Shown here in pieces: positions 51,082 through 59,531 of a stretch of 64,000 nt of DNA. The first letter of the stretch is position 1; the number at the start of each line of letters is the position of its first letter. Where the stretch lies: NCBI GenBank assembly GCA_965279705.1, contig OZ257257.1, forward strand, positions 682,001 to 746,000, read 5' to 3'. The stretch comes from Stagnimonas sp965279705. Lineage in GTDB: Bacteria; Pseudomonadota; Gammaproteobacteria; Nevskiales; Nevskiaceae. The notes under the pieces were generated by a model. The model had not been told where the DNA came from, searched no databases, and worked only from the letters and a program-made list of their open reading frames with translations. A program made the translations under genes and the position numbers.

Positions 51082-52067
51082 GCAGTGCCGTTGCCCGCCC
51101 GCAGATCGTGCTGGCCTGCTGCAGCGATGCCGGGTATGCGCCTTACGCCGCGACGATGCTGCTGAGCGCGCTGGATCGCACGCGCGATGCGGATTTCGTC
51201 GTGCACTACCTGCACGATCCTGACTTTCCTGAGGCGACGCAACAGGCCATCCGACAGGGCCTCTCGCGGTACGCCACGAGGCTGACGCTGCACTTTGTGG
51301 CGGTGCCCGACGACTGGGTTGCCGGGTTGCCGCTGTTCGGGTTCATGAAGCCCGGCCTGATACGACCGGTGATGTGGTATCGCATCTTCCTGCCGCGCCT
51401 GCTGCCGACCACGCCGAAGATTCTCTATCTCGACTGCGACACCATCGTCGTCGACAGCCTGCTGCCGCTCTGGAATACCGTGCTGGGCGATAAAGCTCTT
51501 GCCGCAGTCACCAACCCCTGGTGGAGCAACGAAGACGATCTGAGCTGGTATCAGCGATGTGGACTTGAGCGTCGTGAGGATTATTTCAATTCCGGTGTGA
51601 TGCTGCTCAACCTCGATTCCTTTCGTGCGCGGGGATGGTCCGAAGCCGTGCTGACGCATGGCCGCGAGAACAGCCACTGGACCAGGTTCGGCGACCAGGA
51701 TTCGCTGGTCGCGGTCTTGCACGCGCAGCGCCTGCCGTTGCCGCCGCGCTGGAACGTCATGCGCATCGTCGCCCTCAGTCGCGACAGTCACAGCGTCTTC
51801 ACGCCGGACGAAATGCGCGATGTGATGCGGCGGCCCGCGATCATCCACTTCGAGGGCAGCACCAAGCCCTGGGTGGACGCGACCAAACATCCCTGGGGGC
51901 GGCTACACGCCCGCTATGCGCGGCAACTGCCGTGGCCGGTGCACCGCGAACCCCTGAAGCTGCTCGATATCGAGAACTTTCTGATTAGGCATAACTGGAC
52001 GCGCGTGCAGCGTGGTTTCGCGTGGCTGAGATTGCGCTTGCGCGCTGGCTTGGCGAGTCCGGGTTAG
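51078..52067 (+). CDS. Glycosyltransferase, GT8 family
   Basis: A 329-residue retaining GT-A enzyme of family GT8 (LPS galactosyl/glucosyltransferase type). It shows VLACCSDAGYAPYAATMLLS, the metal motif LYLDCDTIVVD, the NSGVMLLNLDSFR acceptor segment and the C-terminal HFEGSTKPW motif that is diagnostic of GT8. The C-terminal 60 residues are basic and may be peripheral to the membrane. The ATG at 51078 overlaps the GT2 stop; the longer in-frame reading from 50496 lies inside that gene. Confidence 0.92.
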   Translation: MSSAVARPQIVLACCSDAGYAPYAATMLLSALDRTRDADFVVHYLHDPDFPEATQQAIRQGLSRYATRLTLHFVAVPDDWVAGLPLFGFMKPGLIRPVMWYRIFLPRLLPTTPKILYLDCDTIVVDSLLPLWNTVLGDKALAAVTNPWWSNEDDLSWYQRCGLERREDYFNSGVMLLNLDSFRARGWSEAVLTHGRENSHWTRFGDQDSLVAVLHAQRLPLPPRWNVMRIVALSRDSHSVFTPDEMRDVMRRPAIIHFEGSTKPWVDATKHPWGRLHARYARQLPWPVHREPLKLLDIENFLIRHNWTRVQRGFAWLRLRLRAGLASPG

Positions 52068-52101
52068 TCGTGGGTAATCACATTCGCTGCTGGGGGCATT
52101 G

Positions 52102-52839
52102 ATGATCAAGTCACGACTGTTGGCGGCGCTGCGGCGCTATCCCAAGGCGTATGCGCGCCTGCGCTATTTGTATCTGCGCCATGTGCGCGGCCACCGGCTG
52201 CTGCACGAGGAAATACAGGGCGCTCTGGCGGGGTTGAAGCAGGTTTATTTCGTGCAGGTCGGCTCCAATGACGGCACCCAGGGCGATCCCATCCATCACC
52301 TCGTCACCCGTCATCGGCAGTGGCGCGGCATTTTCATCGAGCCGGTGCCCTTCCTGTTCGCACGGCTGAAAGCCAACTACGGCGACAGCACGCGCTTTGT
52401 GTTCGAGAACGTCGCCATTGGCGAGCAGCGCGGCCATGCGCAGTTCTACTACGTGTCCGAAGCGGCCAAAGAGGCGCTGGGTGAACGCCTGCCGTACTGG
52501 TACGACCAGCTCGGATCGTTCGACCGCAACCACATCGTCAAGCATCTCGACGGCCTGCTGGAGCCGTACATCGTTGCGGTCGAACTGCCCTGCGTGCCGG
52601 TGCAGGACATTCTCGATCGAAATGCCGTGACGCGGGTCGATCTGCTGCACATCGATACCGAGGGTTACGACTATCACGTGCTGTCGCAATTCGATTTCGC
52701 CCGCTACTGCCCGGCGGTGGTGCTGTATGAACACAAGCACCTGAGTGCGGCAGTGCGCGAACAGGCGCAGGCGCTGATGCGCAGCCACGGCTATCAGCTG
52801 CATGTCCGTGGCGCGGACACGCTGGCGATTCGCCGCTAG
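52102..52839 (+). CDS. FkbM-family methyltransferase
   Basis: A 245-residue SAM-dependent methyltransferase of the FkbM family, which methylates sugars or other metabolites. It has QVGSNDGTQGDPIHHLV (SAM loop), GIFIEPVPFLFARLKANY and VDLLHIDTEGYDYHVLSQF, the family hallmark. I start at the ATG at 52102; a TTG directly before it is less likely. The stop overlaps the stop of the convergent Wzt gene within the sequence CTAG. In a polysaccharide locus with a Wzt/Wzm exporter, a sugar methyltransferase can cap the chain end; that is inference. Confidence 0.9.
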   Translation: MIKSRLLAALRRYPKAYARLRYLYLRHVRGHRLLHEEIQGALAGLKQVYFVQVGSNDGTQGDPIHHLVTRHRQWRGIFIEPVPFLFARLKANYGDSTRFVFENVAIGEQRGHAQFYYVSEAAKEALGERLPYWYDQLGSFDRNHIVKHLDGLLEPYIVAVELPCVPVQDILDRNAVTRVDLLHIDTEGYDYHVLSQFDFARYCPAVVLYEHKHLSAAVREQAQALMRSHGYQLHVRGADTLAIRR

Positions 52840-54119
52840 GCCCGAAGCCGGCTAGTCTGCCAGTCGAGCAGCGGCCGCAGATAGCCGTTCAAGTCGCCAC
52901 GAAACTGCCCACGCGAGCTGCTGCCCAGGATCGGGTCGTAGAACGAGAACGCCAGCGCATTCTGCACGTAGGCATGGCAGCGAAAAGGCTCCATCGTGCA
53001 GACCGAAGTGGCGAGCTGGAAGCTGCCCTCGTTGAAGAAATTGCCGGGGAACACCGCACGGGTTTCGTAGACGCCCGTCGCACGCGGCAGCGCATGCCAC
53101 TCGGGATCGGTGTCGATGGCCGACAGCACCGGTGTGCCGCTGAAATCGAACAGATGCAGGCTCGGCATGATGCTCTGGCCGCCGCGCAGCACCTCGTAGC
53201 GCAGCGTCAGTTCAACCGGTTGGCGCACGTCGATGGGGCCGGCAACCGGCGTGCCGTTGCTGGTGAGCGACAGCGACAGCAAGCGAGCCGTGTTGTCGCC
53301 GGGTGCATCGGCAAGTTCCCACTCGCGGCGCGAGTGGTAGCCACCGATCTGCGCTTCGTATTTCTGGATGGCAGTGAGCGTCGGGCCGTCGAACAACACG
53401 CACCCTTGATCGAGCACCACGGTGCGCTTCGAGAGTCGCGCCACGCTCGGCAGATGATGCGAGACGTAGAGGATGGTGCGCCCCGATGTGCCGAATGCTT
53501 CGATGCGATTGAGGCAGCGCTGCTGAAAGGCGGCATCGCCAACGGCCAGTACCTCGTCGATCAGCAATACATCGGGTTCGAGATGGGCGGCCACCGCAAA
53601 GCCGAGCCTCACCTTCATGCCGGATGAGTAGTTCTTGACGGGCGTGTCGATGAAAGCCGCAACCCCGGAAAAGTCGACGATGGCATCGAAGCAACGGCGG
53701 GTTTCCTCGCGCTTCATGCCGAGGATGGCGGCATTGAGATAGACGTTGTCGCGGCCACTCAGGTCGGGATGAAAGCCGGTGCCCACTTCCAGCAGGCTGG
53801 CCAGCCGCCCACGCACGCTGACCTGCCCGGTGGTGGGAGCTGTAATGCGCGAGAGGATCTTCAGTAACGTGCTCTTGCCCGAGCCGTTATGGCCGATGAC
53901 GCTGACCACTTCGCCTTCGGCGACCGCGAGGTTGATGTCGCGCAGCGCCCAGTGCAGGGCCTGTTGGCTGCCTTCCTCAGAGGGCTTGCCCCAGAGGCGG
54001 CGCAATGCCTGTGTGCTGTCGGTGAACACTTGGGTCAGCAGGGTGTCTTCGCGCTTGCGCACGGCACCGACGCGGAAACTCTTGGAAACCCCTTCTACTG
54101 CGAGCGCCACTTGCGTCAT
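52836..54119 (-). CDS. Polysaccharide ABC exporter ATP-binding protein (Wzt type)
   Basis: ATPase of an ABC-2 polysaccharide exporter, 427 residues. The nucleotide-binding domain has Walker A GHNGSGKST (76-84), the signature YSSGMKVRLGFAV (from 164) and Walker B LLIDEVLAVGD (from 185). A C-terminal extension (about 270-427) with beta-rich sequence (LTSNGTPVAGPIDVRQPVEL) matches the Wzt carbohydrate-binding domain that recognises a chain terminus. The upstream permease gene ends one base before its start, so the pair is co-expressed. Confidence 0.93.
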   Translation of the reverse strand: MTQVALAVEGVSKSFRVGAVRKREDTLLTQVFTDSTQALRRLWGKPSEEGSQQALHWALRDINLAVAEGEVVSVIGHNGSGKSTLLKILSRITAPTTGQVSVRGRLASLLEVGTGFHPDLSGRDNVYLNAAILGMKREETRRCFDAIVDFSGVAAFIDTPVKNYSSGMKVRLGFAVAAHLEPDVLLIDEVLAVGDAAFQQRCLNRIEAFGTSGRTILYVSHHLPSVARLSKRTVVLDQGCVLFDGPTLTAIQKYEAQIGGYHSRREWELADAPGDNTARLLSLSLTSNGTPVAGPIDVRQPVELTLRYEVLRGGQSIMPSLHLFDFSGTPVLSAIDTDPEWHALPRATGVYETRAVFPGNFFNEGSFQLATSVCTMEPFRCHAYVQNALAFSFYDPILGSSSRGQFRGDLNGYLRPLLDWQTSRLRA

Positions 54120-54120
54120 C

Positions 54121-54996
54121 TCAAATACCGTCCGCCATGCGCTGCTCGCTTTTCTGGAAATAGATCAGGCCGGTGGCGAGCAAGACCGATGCCGTGATGA
54201 ACCCCATGCCGAGCAGATCCCAAGGCATGGGCCCGCCCAGCAGGGCGCGGCGAAAGCCTTCGACGATCCCCACCAGCGGATACAACCCGTAGGCCAGCTT
54301 GAACAGGCCGCCACTGGCTGCGGCACCAAAGCGGTCGGTCATCATCGACAGCGGCCAGATCACCGGTGCGAGGAACATCATCAGCTGGATCAGATAGCTC
54401 GCCGCCTGTCGCACGTCACGGAAATGCACCGCCAATGCGGCCAGCCAGAAGCTGACGGCTGCGGTCGTGAGGAGCAGGAGCAGCAGAGGCAGCAACATCC
54501 AGAGCAAGCCAAAGCCGGGGAAATAGCCGTAGAGCGTGGCGCTCATCAACAGGAAAAAAACGAGTGTGACGATGAACTCCGACAGCCCTGCCGCAACTAG
54601 GGCGATCGGCAGTAGCAAGCGCGGGAAATAGACCTTGGTGACCAGGGCTGCATTGCCCGTCAGGCTGGTGCTGGCTTTACCGACCACGCCCGAGAAATAG
54701 CTCCACGGCAGATAACCGCACAGCAGGAACAGCAGGTAGGGATGGCCCTCGCTCGGCAGCCGCGCCAGCCGACCGAACACCAGGGTCAGCACCAGCGCGT
54801 TCAACAGTGGCCTGAGCACCAGCCAGCCGAAACCGAGCACGGTCTGGGCAACCTGCACCTTGAGGTCCTTCCAGACCAGAAACGCCAGCAGTTCGCGAAA
54901 CACCAGCAGCGAGCGCAGGTAGCCCGTCAGGCGTCCGCCTTCCGGTGTAATCAGGGTCACGTGCTCGCGCGCGAGCGTCTCGGATGCAGAGGTCAT
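54121..54996 (-). CDS. Polysaccharide ABC exporter permease (Wzm type)
   Basis: Integral membrane subunit of the ABC-2 exporter, 291 residues with six predicted helices. Typical features are the N-terminal SLLVFRELLAFLVWKDLKV, the TVLGFGWLVLRPLLNALVLT segment and the FLAPVIWPLSMM stretch found in Wzm/TagG proteins. With the Wzt gene it forms a full exporter for a lipid-linked chain. It begins 53 bases after the FecR-domain gene, with a hairpin in between. Confidence 0.93.
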   Translation of the reverse strand: MTSASETLAREHVTLITPEGGRLTGYLRSLLVFRELLAFLVWKDLKVQVAQTVLGFGWLVLRPLLNALVLTLVFGRLARLPSEGHPYLLFLLCGYLPWSYFSGVVGKASTSLTGNAALVTKVYFPRLLLPIALVAAGLSEFIVTLVFFLLMSATLYGYFPGFGLLWMLLPLLLLLLTTAAVSFWLAALAVHFRDVRQAASYLIQLMMFLAPVIWPLSMMTDRFGAAASGGLFKLAYGLYPLVGIVEGFRRALLGGPMPWDLLGMGFITASVLLATGLIYFQKSEQRMADGI

Positions 54997-55012
54997 GGGG
55001 CGGCAAGGCGAA

Positions 55013-55039
55013 ACGCTCGGGGTGTTTTACCCTGAGCGT
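55013..55039 (-). terminator. Hairpin between the FecR gene and wzm, possible intrinsic terminator
   Basis: A 10-bp stem (55013-55022 with 55030-55039, one G-T pair) around a 7-base loop lies between the FecR-domain stop (55050) and the Wzm start (54996). On the minus strand it is followed by only three T, so termination would be weak. It may separate the two genes or attenuate readthrough into the exporter. Confidence 0.4.
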
Positions 55040-55049
55040 CTGAATCAGC

Positions 55050-55781
55050 TCAGCGGGCGTTGCTGGCCACGGGCTGCGAGGGGCTGGCAGGGACGTCGAT
55101 CACACCGGCGAGAAAATCCTGAGCATCCTGCCCAAGACGCTGAGTGCCGGGGCTTGCAAGATCAACGCTCGCCGTCAGCGGGCCGGCGACGAGCGTGCCC
55201 ATGAATCCCGGAGGCCTGTCGAGAATGCTGACCGTCTCGTTGGTGACCCGCGCACATTGCCCGGCAGCAATCACACTGGTTTTGCTGTCCATCGAAAGCG
55301 ATGCCTGGCCCGAACGCACGCAAACATAGAGCCCTTGTGGGTCTGAGCAGCCGGCGGCACACAGGCCTGCGGTGTAATCGGTGGCGGAAGAAATCACATC
55401 GCCGTAAACGGTCTTGAGCTGCACGGAGCTGGGGTTACGTCTGGCGAGCGTGCCCGGCACCATGCGCACCACGCCGCCGTTCAACACATACGAGGCGCTG
55501 TTTGCCGTGACGGCACCAGGCGCCGGGTTGAAGGCAAACTTTTCGATCAACAGATCGCTGGATTCCTCCAGCAGCACCAGGGAGTCATCCGCCATGCGCA
55601 GCATCGTGTCGGCGTCCGGGCTGGAGGTCACATGTGCGCCTTCCAGCAGTTTGTAACCCCGGGCCAGCGCGTCGGGGCCGGCGGTTACCACGCCAGAAAC
55701 TTCAGCCACTTGGCCGATGGAACCCGCAGCGTGGGCGGTGCCGTAGAGCACCGTGAGAAAAACGAGGGTTGGTAGGCGCAT
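55050..55781 (-). CDS. FecR-domain periplasmic protein
   Basis: A 243-residue exported protein with a signal peptide (MRLPTLVFLTVLYGTAHA) and a FecR-type domain. The domain is seen in GQVAEVSGVVTAGPDALARG, LLEGAHVTSSPDADTMLRMADDS and LKTVYGDVISSATDYTA, split here from longer motifs. Four cysteines occur in the middle and C-terminal part. No sigma factor or TonB receptor is next to it, so it is not a classical FecIR system. Such orphan FecR proteins occur near envelope or adhesin genes. An upstream in-frame extension to 56171 would overlap the small gene on the other strand and lacks a signal peptide. Confidence 0.82.
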   Translation of the reverse strand: MRLPTLVFLTVLYGTAHAAGSIGQVAEVSGVVTAGPDALARGYKLLEGAHVTSSPDADTMLRMADDSLVLLEESSDLLIEKFAFNPAPGAVTANSASYVLNGGVVRMVPGTLARRNPSSVQLKTVYGDVISSATDYTAGLCAAGCSDPQGLYVCVRSGQASLSMDSKTSVIAAGQCARVTNETVSILDRPPGFMGTLVAGPLTASVDLASPGTQRLGQDAQDFLAGVIDVPASPSQPVASNAR

Positions 55782-55982
55782 TGGCAGACTCCGGACGACA
55801 GCAGTTTGTATAGCCGACTTCAAGACAAAGTATAGGGACAGAGCAAAATCTACGCATCGCGGCATTCCAGGCGGCCGCACCTCCAGTCGGTGATTCCGCC
55901 GCGTCCATCCCGTGTTTTCACCGTCCGAAATATAGAGGCGCAGTCTTGGGCACATCCAAGGCAGAACCTCTAGGAGAAACGT

Positions 55983-56174
55983 ATGGCCTTCCTGCATTCC
56001 ACCAGCACGTTGACGGCATTGCCGACGATGCACGCGACGATGCCCTCGCTGGTCAAGATGACGGGCTTGTCGCTGCTGGCTTTGGCGAGCCTGCTGTTTC
56101 TGCCGGTGCTGGCTCTTTGGGTGGCCGTTGCGGAAACCGCGGCCACTCCGGTCGCCATCAGCAAGCGACACTAG
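55983..56174 (+). CDS. Possible small membrane protein (63 residues)
   Basis: A 63-codon reading frame with a good ribosome binding site (AGGAGA, about 8 bases upstream of the ATG). It encodes a Ser/Thr/Met-rich N-terminus, one hydrophobic helix (LSLLALASLLFLPVLALW) and a short tail. It lies in an otherwise empty gap between divergently oriented genes, upstream of the FecR gene on the opposite strand. No homologue is recognised, so it could be real or chance. Confidence 0.45.
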   Translation: MAFLHSTSTLTALPTMHATMPSLVKMTGLSLLALASLLFLPVLALWVAVAETAATPVAISKRH

Positions 56175-56227
56175 ATTTTTATTGATTCAAGCCCTCGGCG
56201 GCGCTACGTGCTGCTGCCAAGTCGCCC

Positions 56228-57616
56228 TCAATCCGGCAGTGCCTTGCCCGGATTCAAGATGCCCTTGGGATCGAACTGCGCCTTGACCGCACGCATCAGC
56301 GCCAAGGTGTCTGCCGCGATCTCCCAGCCGACGTAATCGCGCTTGTCGATACCGACGCCGTGCTCGCCACTGAGCGTGCCTTCCAGCGACAGCACCAGAT
56401 GAAACACCGCGTGCAGGCAGGCTTCGATACGCGCCATCTGCTGCGGGTCGTCCGGGTTGGCGAGGATGTTGACGTGGATGTTGCCGTTGCCGGCGTGGCC
56501 GAAACAGACGATGCGCAGGCCATGCTGGCGCGAGAGCGCGGCGACGCCGTCGATCAGCTCGGGCAGGCGTGTCACCGGTACGGCGACGTCTTCATTCACT
56601 TTCTTCGGGGCCAGTTGCCGCAGGCTGGGTGAGAGCGCCTTGCGGCAGGCCCAGAGTGTTTCGGCCTCTGCGGCGTCGCGTGCTGTTCTCAGTTCGACCA
56701 GCCCCGCGCCGCGGGCGGCGGTTTCGATGGCGGCAACCGCAGCGGCCAGGGTGGTGGCATCGCCATCGGCTTCGATCAGCAGCAGGGCACCAGTGCCTGC
56801 CGGGATGCCGGTCGCGCGATAGTTCTCGGCGAGCTGCACGGCATCGCCATCCATGAACTCCAGTGCAGACGGTGTGGCGGGCTGGTTCATCAAGCGCGCC
56901 ACGGCTTCGGCGGCAGCATGCACAGTGCTGTAGCAGGCCCGTAGCAGTCGCGTGTGCGTGGGTTTGGGCAGCAGCTTGAGCGTGGCCTCGGTGATGATCG
57001 CCAGTGTGCCCTCGCTACCGATGAGCAGGCGCGTGAAGTCGTAGCCGACCACGCTCTTGGTGGTGGTGGCTCCGGTCTTTACGCTGCGGCCGTCGCCGGT
57101 GACGGCGCGCAGACCCAGCACCGCATCGCGGGCGGTGCCGTATTTCACGGCGCGCGGGCCGCCGGCGCCGCAGGCCAGATTGCCGCCGACAGTGGAGTAG
57201 GCCGCACTAGTGGGGTCGGGTGCCCAGAACAGGCCATGTTTGGCCGCTTCGCGCTGCACATTGCCATTGAGGGTGCCGGCTTCGCAGATCAGCAGGCGAT
57301 CGCCCGGCGACACGCTGAGGATGCGGGTCATGCGCTCCAGCGACAGCACCACGCCGCCTGCAAGCGGCACGGTGGCGCCGGTGGTGTTGGTGCCGCGGCC
57401 GCGCGCGGTGAGTGGAATGGCATGCGTGTGGCAGATCGCGACGATGGCGGCGACCTCGTCATGGCTCTGCGCAAAAACCACGGCCTGCGGCAGCGCCAGC
57501 CGCCGCGAGTTGTCGTAGGCGTAAGTGAGGCAATCGGCCGGGTCGGTCAGCAGTGCATCGGGCCGCAGCACGGCGCGCAGCTGGGCGAGGGCATCACTGG
57601 GTAATGCGGTGCTCAT
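56228..57616 (-). CDS. FAD-linked oxidase (GlcD/D-lactate dehydrogenase type)
   Basis: A 462-residue flavoprotein of the FAD_binding_4 / FAD-oxidase_C family, which oxidises 2-hydroxy acids such as glycolate or D-lactate. The FAD domain has VVFAQSHDEVAAIVAIC, ARGRGTNTTGATVPLAGGVV and SVGYDFTRLLIGSEGTLAII-like segments. The C-terminal cap has FGHAGNGNIHVNIL and the GEHGVGIDKRDYV motif. The substrate cannot be read from sequence. The ATG at 57616 overlaps the yraN stop by four bases; a longer in-frame start at 57712 lies inside yraN. Confidence 0.9.
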   Translation of the reverse strand: MSTALPSDALAQLRAVLRPDALLTDPADCLTYAYDNSRRLALPQAVVFAQSHDEVAAIVAICHTHAIPLTARGRGTNTTGATVPLAGGVVLSLERMTRILSVSPGDRLLICEAGTLNGNVQREAAKHGLFWAPDPTSAAYSTVGGNLACGAGGPRAVKYGTARDAVLGLRAVTGDGRSVKTGATTTKSVVGYDFTRLLIGSEGTLAIITEATLKLLPKPTHTRLLRACYSTVHAAAEAVARLMNQPATPSALEFMDGDAVQLAENYRATGIPAGTGALLLIEADGDATTLAAAVAAIETAARGAGLVELRTARDAAEAETLWACRKALSPSLRQLAPKKVNEDVAVPVTRLPELIDGVAALSRQHGLRIVCFGHAGNGNIHVNILANPDDPQQMARIEACLHAVFHLVLSLEGTLSGEHGVGIDKRDYVGWEIAADTLALMRAVKAQFDPKGILNPGKALPD

Positions 57617-57996
57617 GCGGCATCGTCGGTGGTGAAGGCGTTGCGCAGCCAGCGGCCTTTGCCGTCCGCTTCGAAACGCACCACGTCGAAACGGATGGCG
57701 GCGTCCTGCCACTCGGGGTGCGCCTGCGTGAAGGCCAGCGCCGTGCGCAGCAGCTTGCCGCGCTTCTTCGCGTCGATGCTCGCCAGCGCGCCGCCGTGGC
57801 TGGCGGTGCTGCGCGCACGGACTTCAACAATGACCAGCGTTTCGCCCTCGGCCATCACCACATCGAGTTCACCGCTGGTGCAGCGCCAGTTGCGGGCGAC
57901 GGGCTGGAGGCCCTGCTGTTCAAGATGCGCCTCAGCGCGCGTCTCGGCATCAGACCCCAATTGCGCTGCAAGGCGAGCCTTGAGGCGGCTCAACAT
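57613..57996 (-). CDS. yraN: YraN-family (UPF0102) endonuclease-like protein
   Basis: A 127-residue member of the UPF0102 family with a restriction-endonuclease-like fold. It has the QGLQPVARNWRCTSGELDVV core (Glu43, Asp45) and TLVIVEVRARS (Glu58 region), which form the nuclease-type active site; biochemical function is not established. The start at 57996 shares one base with the stop of the lpoA-like gene. The lpoA-yraN pair is a standard gammaproteobacterial arrangement, divergent from rsmI. Confidence 0.92.
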   Translation of the reverse strand: MLSRLKARLAAQLGSDAETRAEAHLEQQGLQPVARNWRCTSGELDVVMAEGETLVIVEVRARSTASHGGALASIDAKKRGKLLRTALAFTQAHPEWQDAAIRFDVVRFEADGKGRWLRNAFTTDDAA

Positions 57997-59522
57997 CACT
58001 CGGCCGGCTCGTCGGGCATGCCGTCGATCGGCGGGGTATAGAGCGGGATGCAATCCAGCCGGCGGTGCACCGCACCATCGGCTTCGAGCACCAGCTTGCC
58101 GGTGAGCCCGGCCAGTTCCTCACCGGGCACCAGCGCCGACACCAGCGCGCGGCGGGCGAGTTCGTAGGCGTCGTAGCCCAGCGCGAACAGGCGCTGGGTA
58201 TCGGCGGTGCGCGGATTAGTAGCGGCTAGCTCGCCGCGCAGGGCGGCAATCGTGCCCTGGGTTTCGATGCGCCACGGTGCATCGCAGACGTTCAGGCGGC
58301 CGAGGTCGCGATTACCGGCATCGGCGGCGACGCCGAGCGCATAAGTGGCGATGCGACCGGCGCGCAGGTAGCGCATCTGCGGCCAGATCAACTTGGCCTG
58401 GGCGCTGCGAGCCGCCAGAAACATCACGTCGATATCGCCCCGAGGCACCGGTTGCAGCTCGGCTTTCACACCGGTTGCAGTGAGCTGCTTGCCGCGCGTC
58501 TCGGCATAGCTGATGCCCAGCACGCGCTTGAGCTGCGCAGTGAAATCCACCGCGCCTGCCCGGAAGGTTTCCGACACCAGCACCGTGCCGCCGCGCAACT
58601 CGAACTGCGACTTGAATGCGGCCGCGGCGCGGCTGCCCCAGTCGCCCTCCTGCGCGAAGACAACGGCCCGCAGCAGACTGCGACCCACTGCGTGTTCAGC
58701 GGCAGCACGCGCCTCGTCTTCGGGTGCCAGGCCAAAAGGGACGAGCCCTGCCGGCGGCACGCGGCCGTTGTCCAGATAGTTGAGGGTGATGGTCGGCAGC
58801 TGCGGCGTGCGGCCGGCGAGGCTGGCGACGTCTTCTTTGCGCAGAGGGCCGACCAGCGCCATCGCCCCTTGTGTGGTGGCGCGGGCGAGTGCGGCCTCTA
58901 GGCTGGCGCTGGTATCGAATACTTTTGCAATGGGTGCTTCAGGCCCCGCGCGTTTCTGGGCCGCTTCGGCGCCGGCGCTGATCGCCTTGGCCGCGGCCGC
59001 CAGCGGGCCGCTCAGCGGCAGCAACAGAGCAATCTGTCGTGCGCTGCGCGGTGTGGCGCTGCTGGCTGTCACCAAACCGGCGGCAATCTGCGATTCGCCG
59101 GGATGGTCGGGATGCTGCTGCCGCCAATCCTCGTAGGCTGACAGCGGTGCGCCGCTTTTGGCGAGTTGCATCAACTGCACCCAGCCCTTGGCGACGGGTT
59201 CGGTCACGGTGGAGAAATCCGTGTTTGCGGGCAGCGCATTGAGCGAGCGCCACAGACTGTCGCGACTGTTGCTGCGGGCGCTGCCGGTGAGTGCGGTTTC
59301 AAGCACGCCGTGTGTGTTGAGCGCGGCAGCCACATCACCCAGCGCAAACTGTGCTTCAGCGCGTTGCAGCAGTTCTGTCTGGATGCTGACGGGCTGGGCG
59401 ATGGCCGCGAGGGACGGTAGATTTTCTGCGGCACCATCCTGCGCGACAGCCGCCTGGCGCAGCAGCGCAACGAGCAGGGCGACGAGGGCGGCGCGGGGCC
59501 GGATCAGGAGCGGAAGCGACAT
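57996..59522 (-). CDS. Penicillin-binding protein activator LpoA-like (LppC family)
   Basis: A 508-residue LppC/LpoA-family protein. LpoA activates PBP1A from the outer membrane. The C-terminal periplasmic-binding-protein-like domain (about 175-500) includes QIALLLPLSGPLAAAAKAI, ALVGPLRKEDVASLA and VMFLAARSAQAKLIWPQMRY. The N-terminal half is helical and TPR-like. Unusually, the signal peptide (VALLVALLRQAAVAQDG) lacks a lipobox cysteine, so the mature protein is predicted soluble. The start at 59522 is chosen over 59549 because it gives the signal peptide directly. Divergent from rsmI, with nine bases between starts. Confidence 0.88.
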   Translation of the reverse strand: MSLPLLIRPRAALVALLVALLRQAAVAQDGAAENLPSLAAIAQPVSIQTELLQRAEAQFALGDVAAALNTHGVLETALTGSARSNSRDSLWRSLNALPANTDFSTVTEPVAKGWVQLMQLAKSGAPLSAYEDWRQQHPDHPGESQIAAGLVTASSATPRSARQIALLLPLSGPLAAAAKAISAGAEAAQKRAGPEAPIAKVFDTSASLEAALARATTQGAMALVGPLRKEDVASLAGRTPQLPTITLNYLDNGRVPPAGLVPFGLAPEDEARAAAEHAVGRSLLRAVVFAQEGDWGSRAAAAFKSQFELRGGTVLVSETFRAGAVDFTAQLKRVLGISYAETRGKQLTATGVKAELQPVPRGDIDVMFLAARSAQAKLIWPQMRYLRAGRIATYALGVAADAGNRDLGRLNVCDAPWRIETQGTIAALRGELAATNPRTADTQRLFALGYDAYELARRALVSALVPGEELAGLTGKLVLEADGAVHRRLDCIPLYTPPIDGMPDEPAE

Positions 59523-59531
59523 GCGTAAAGT

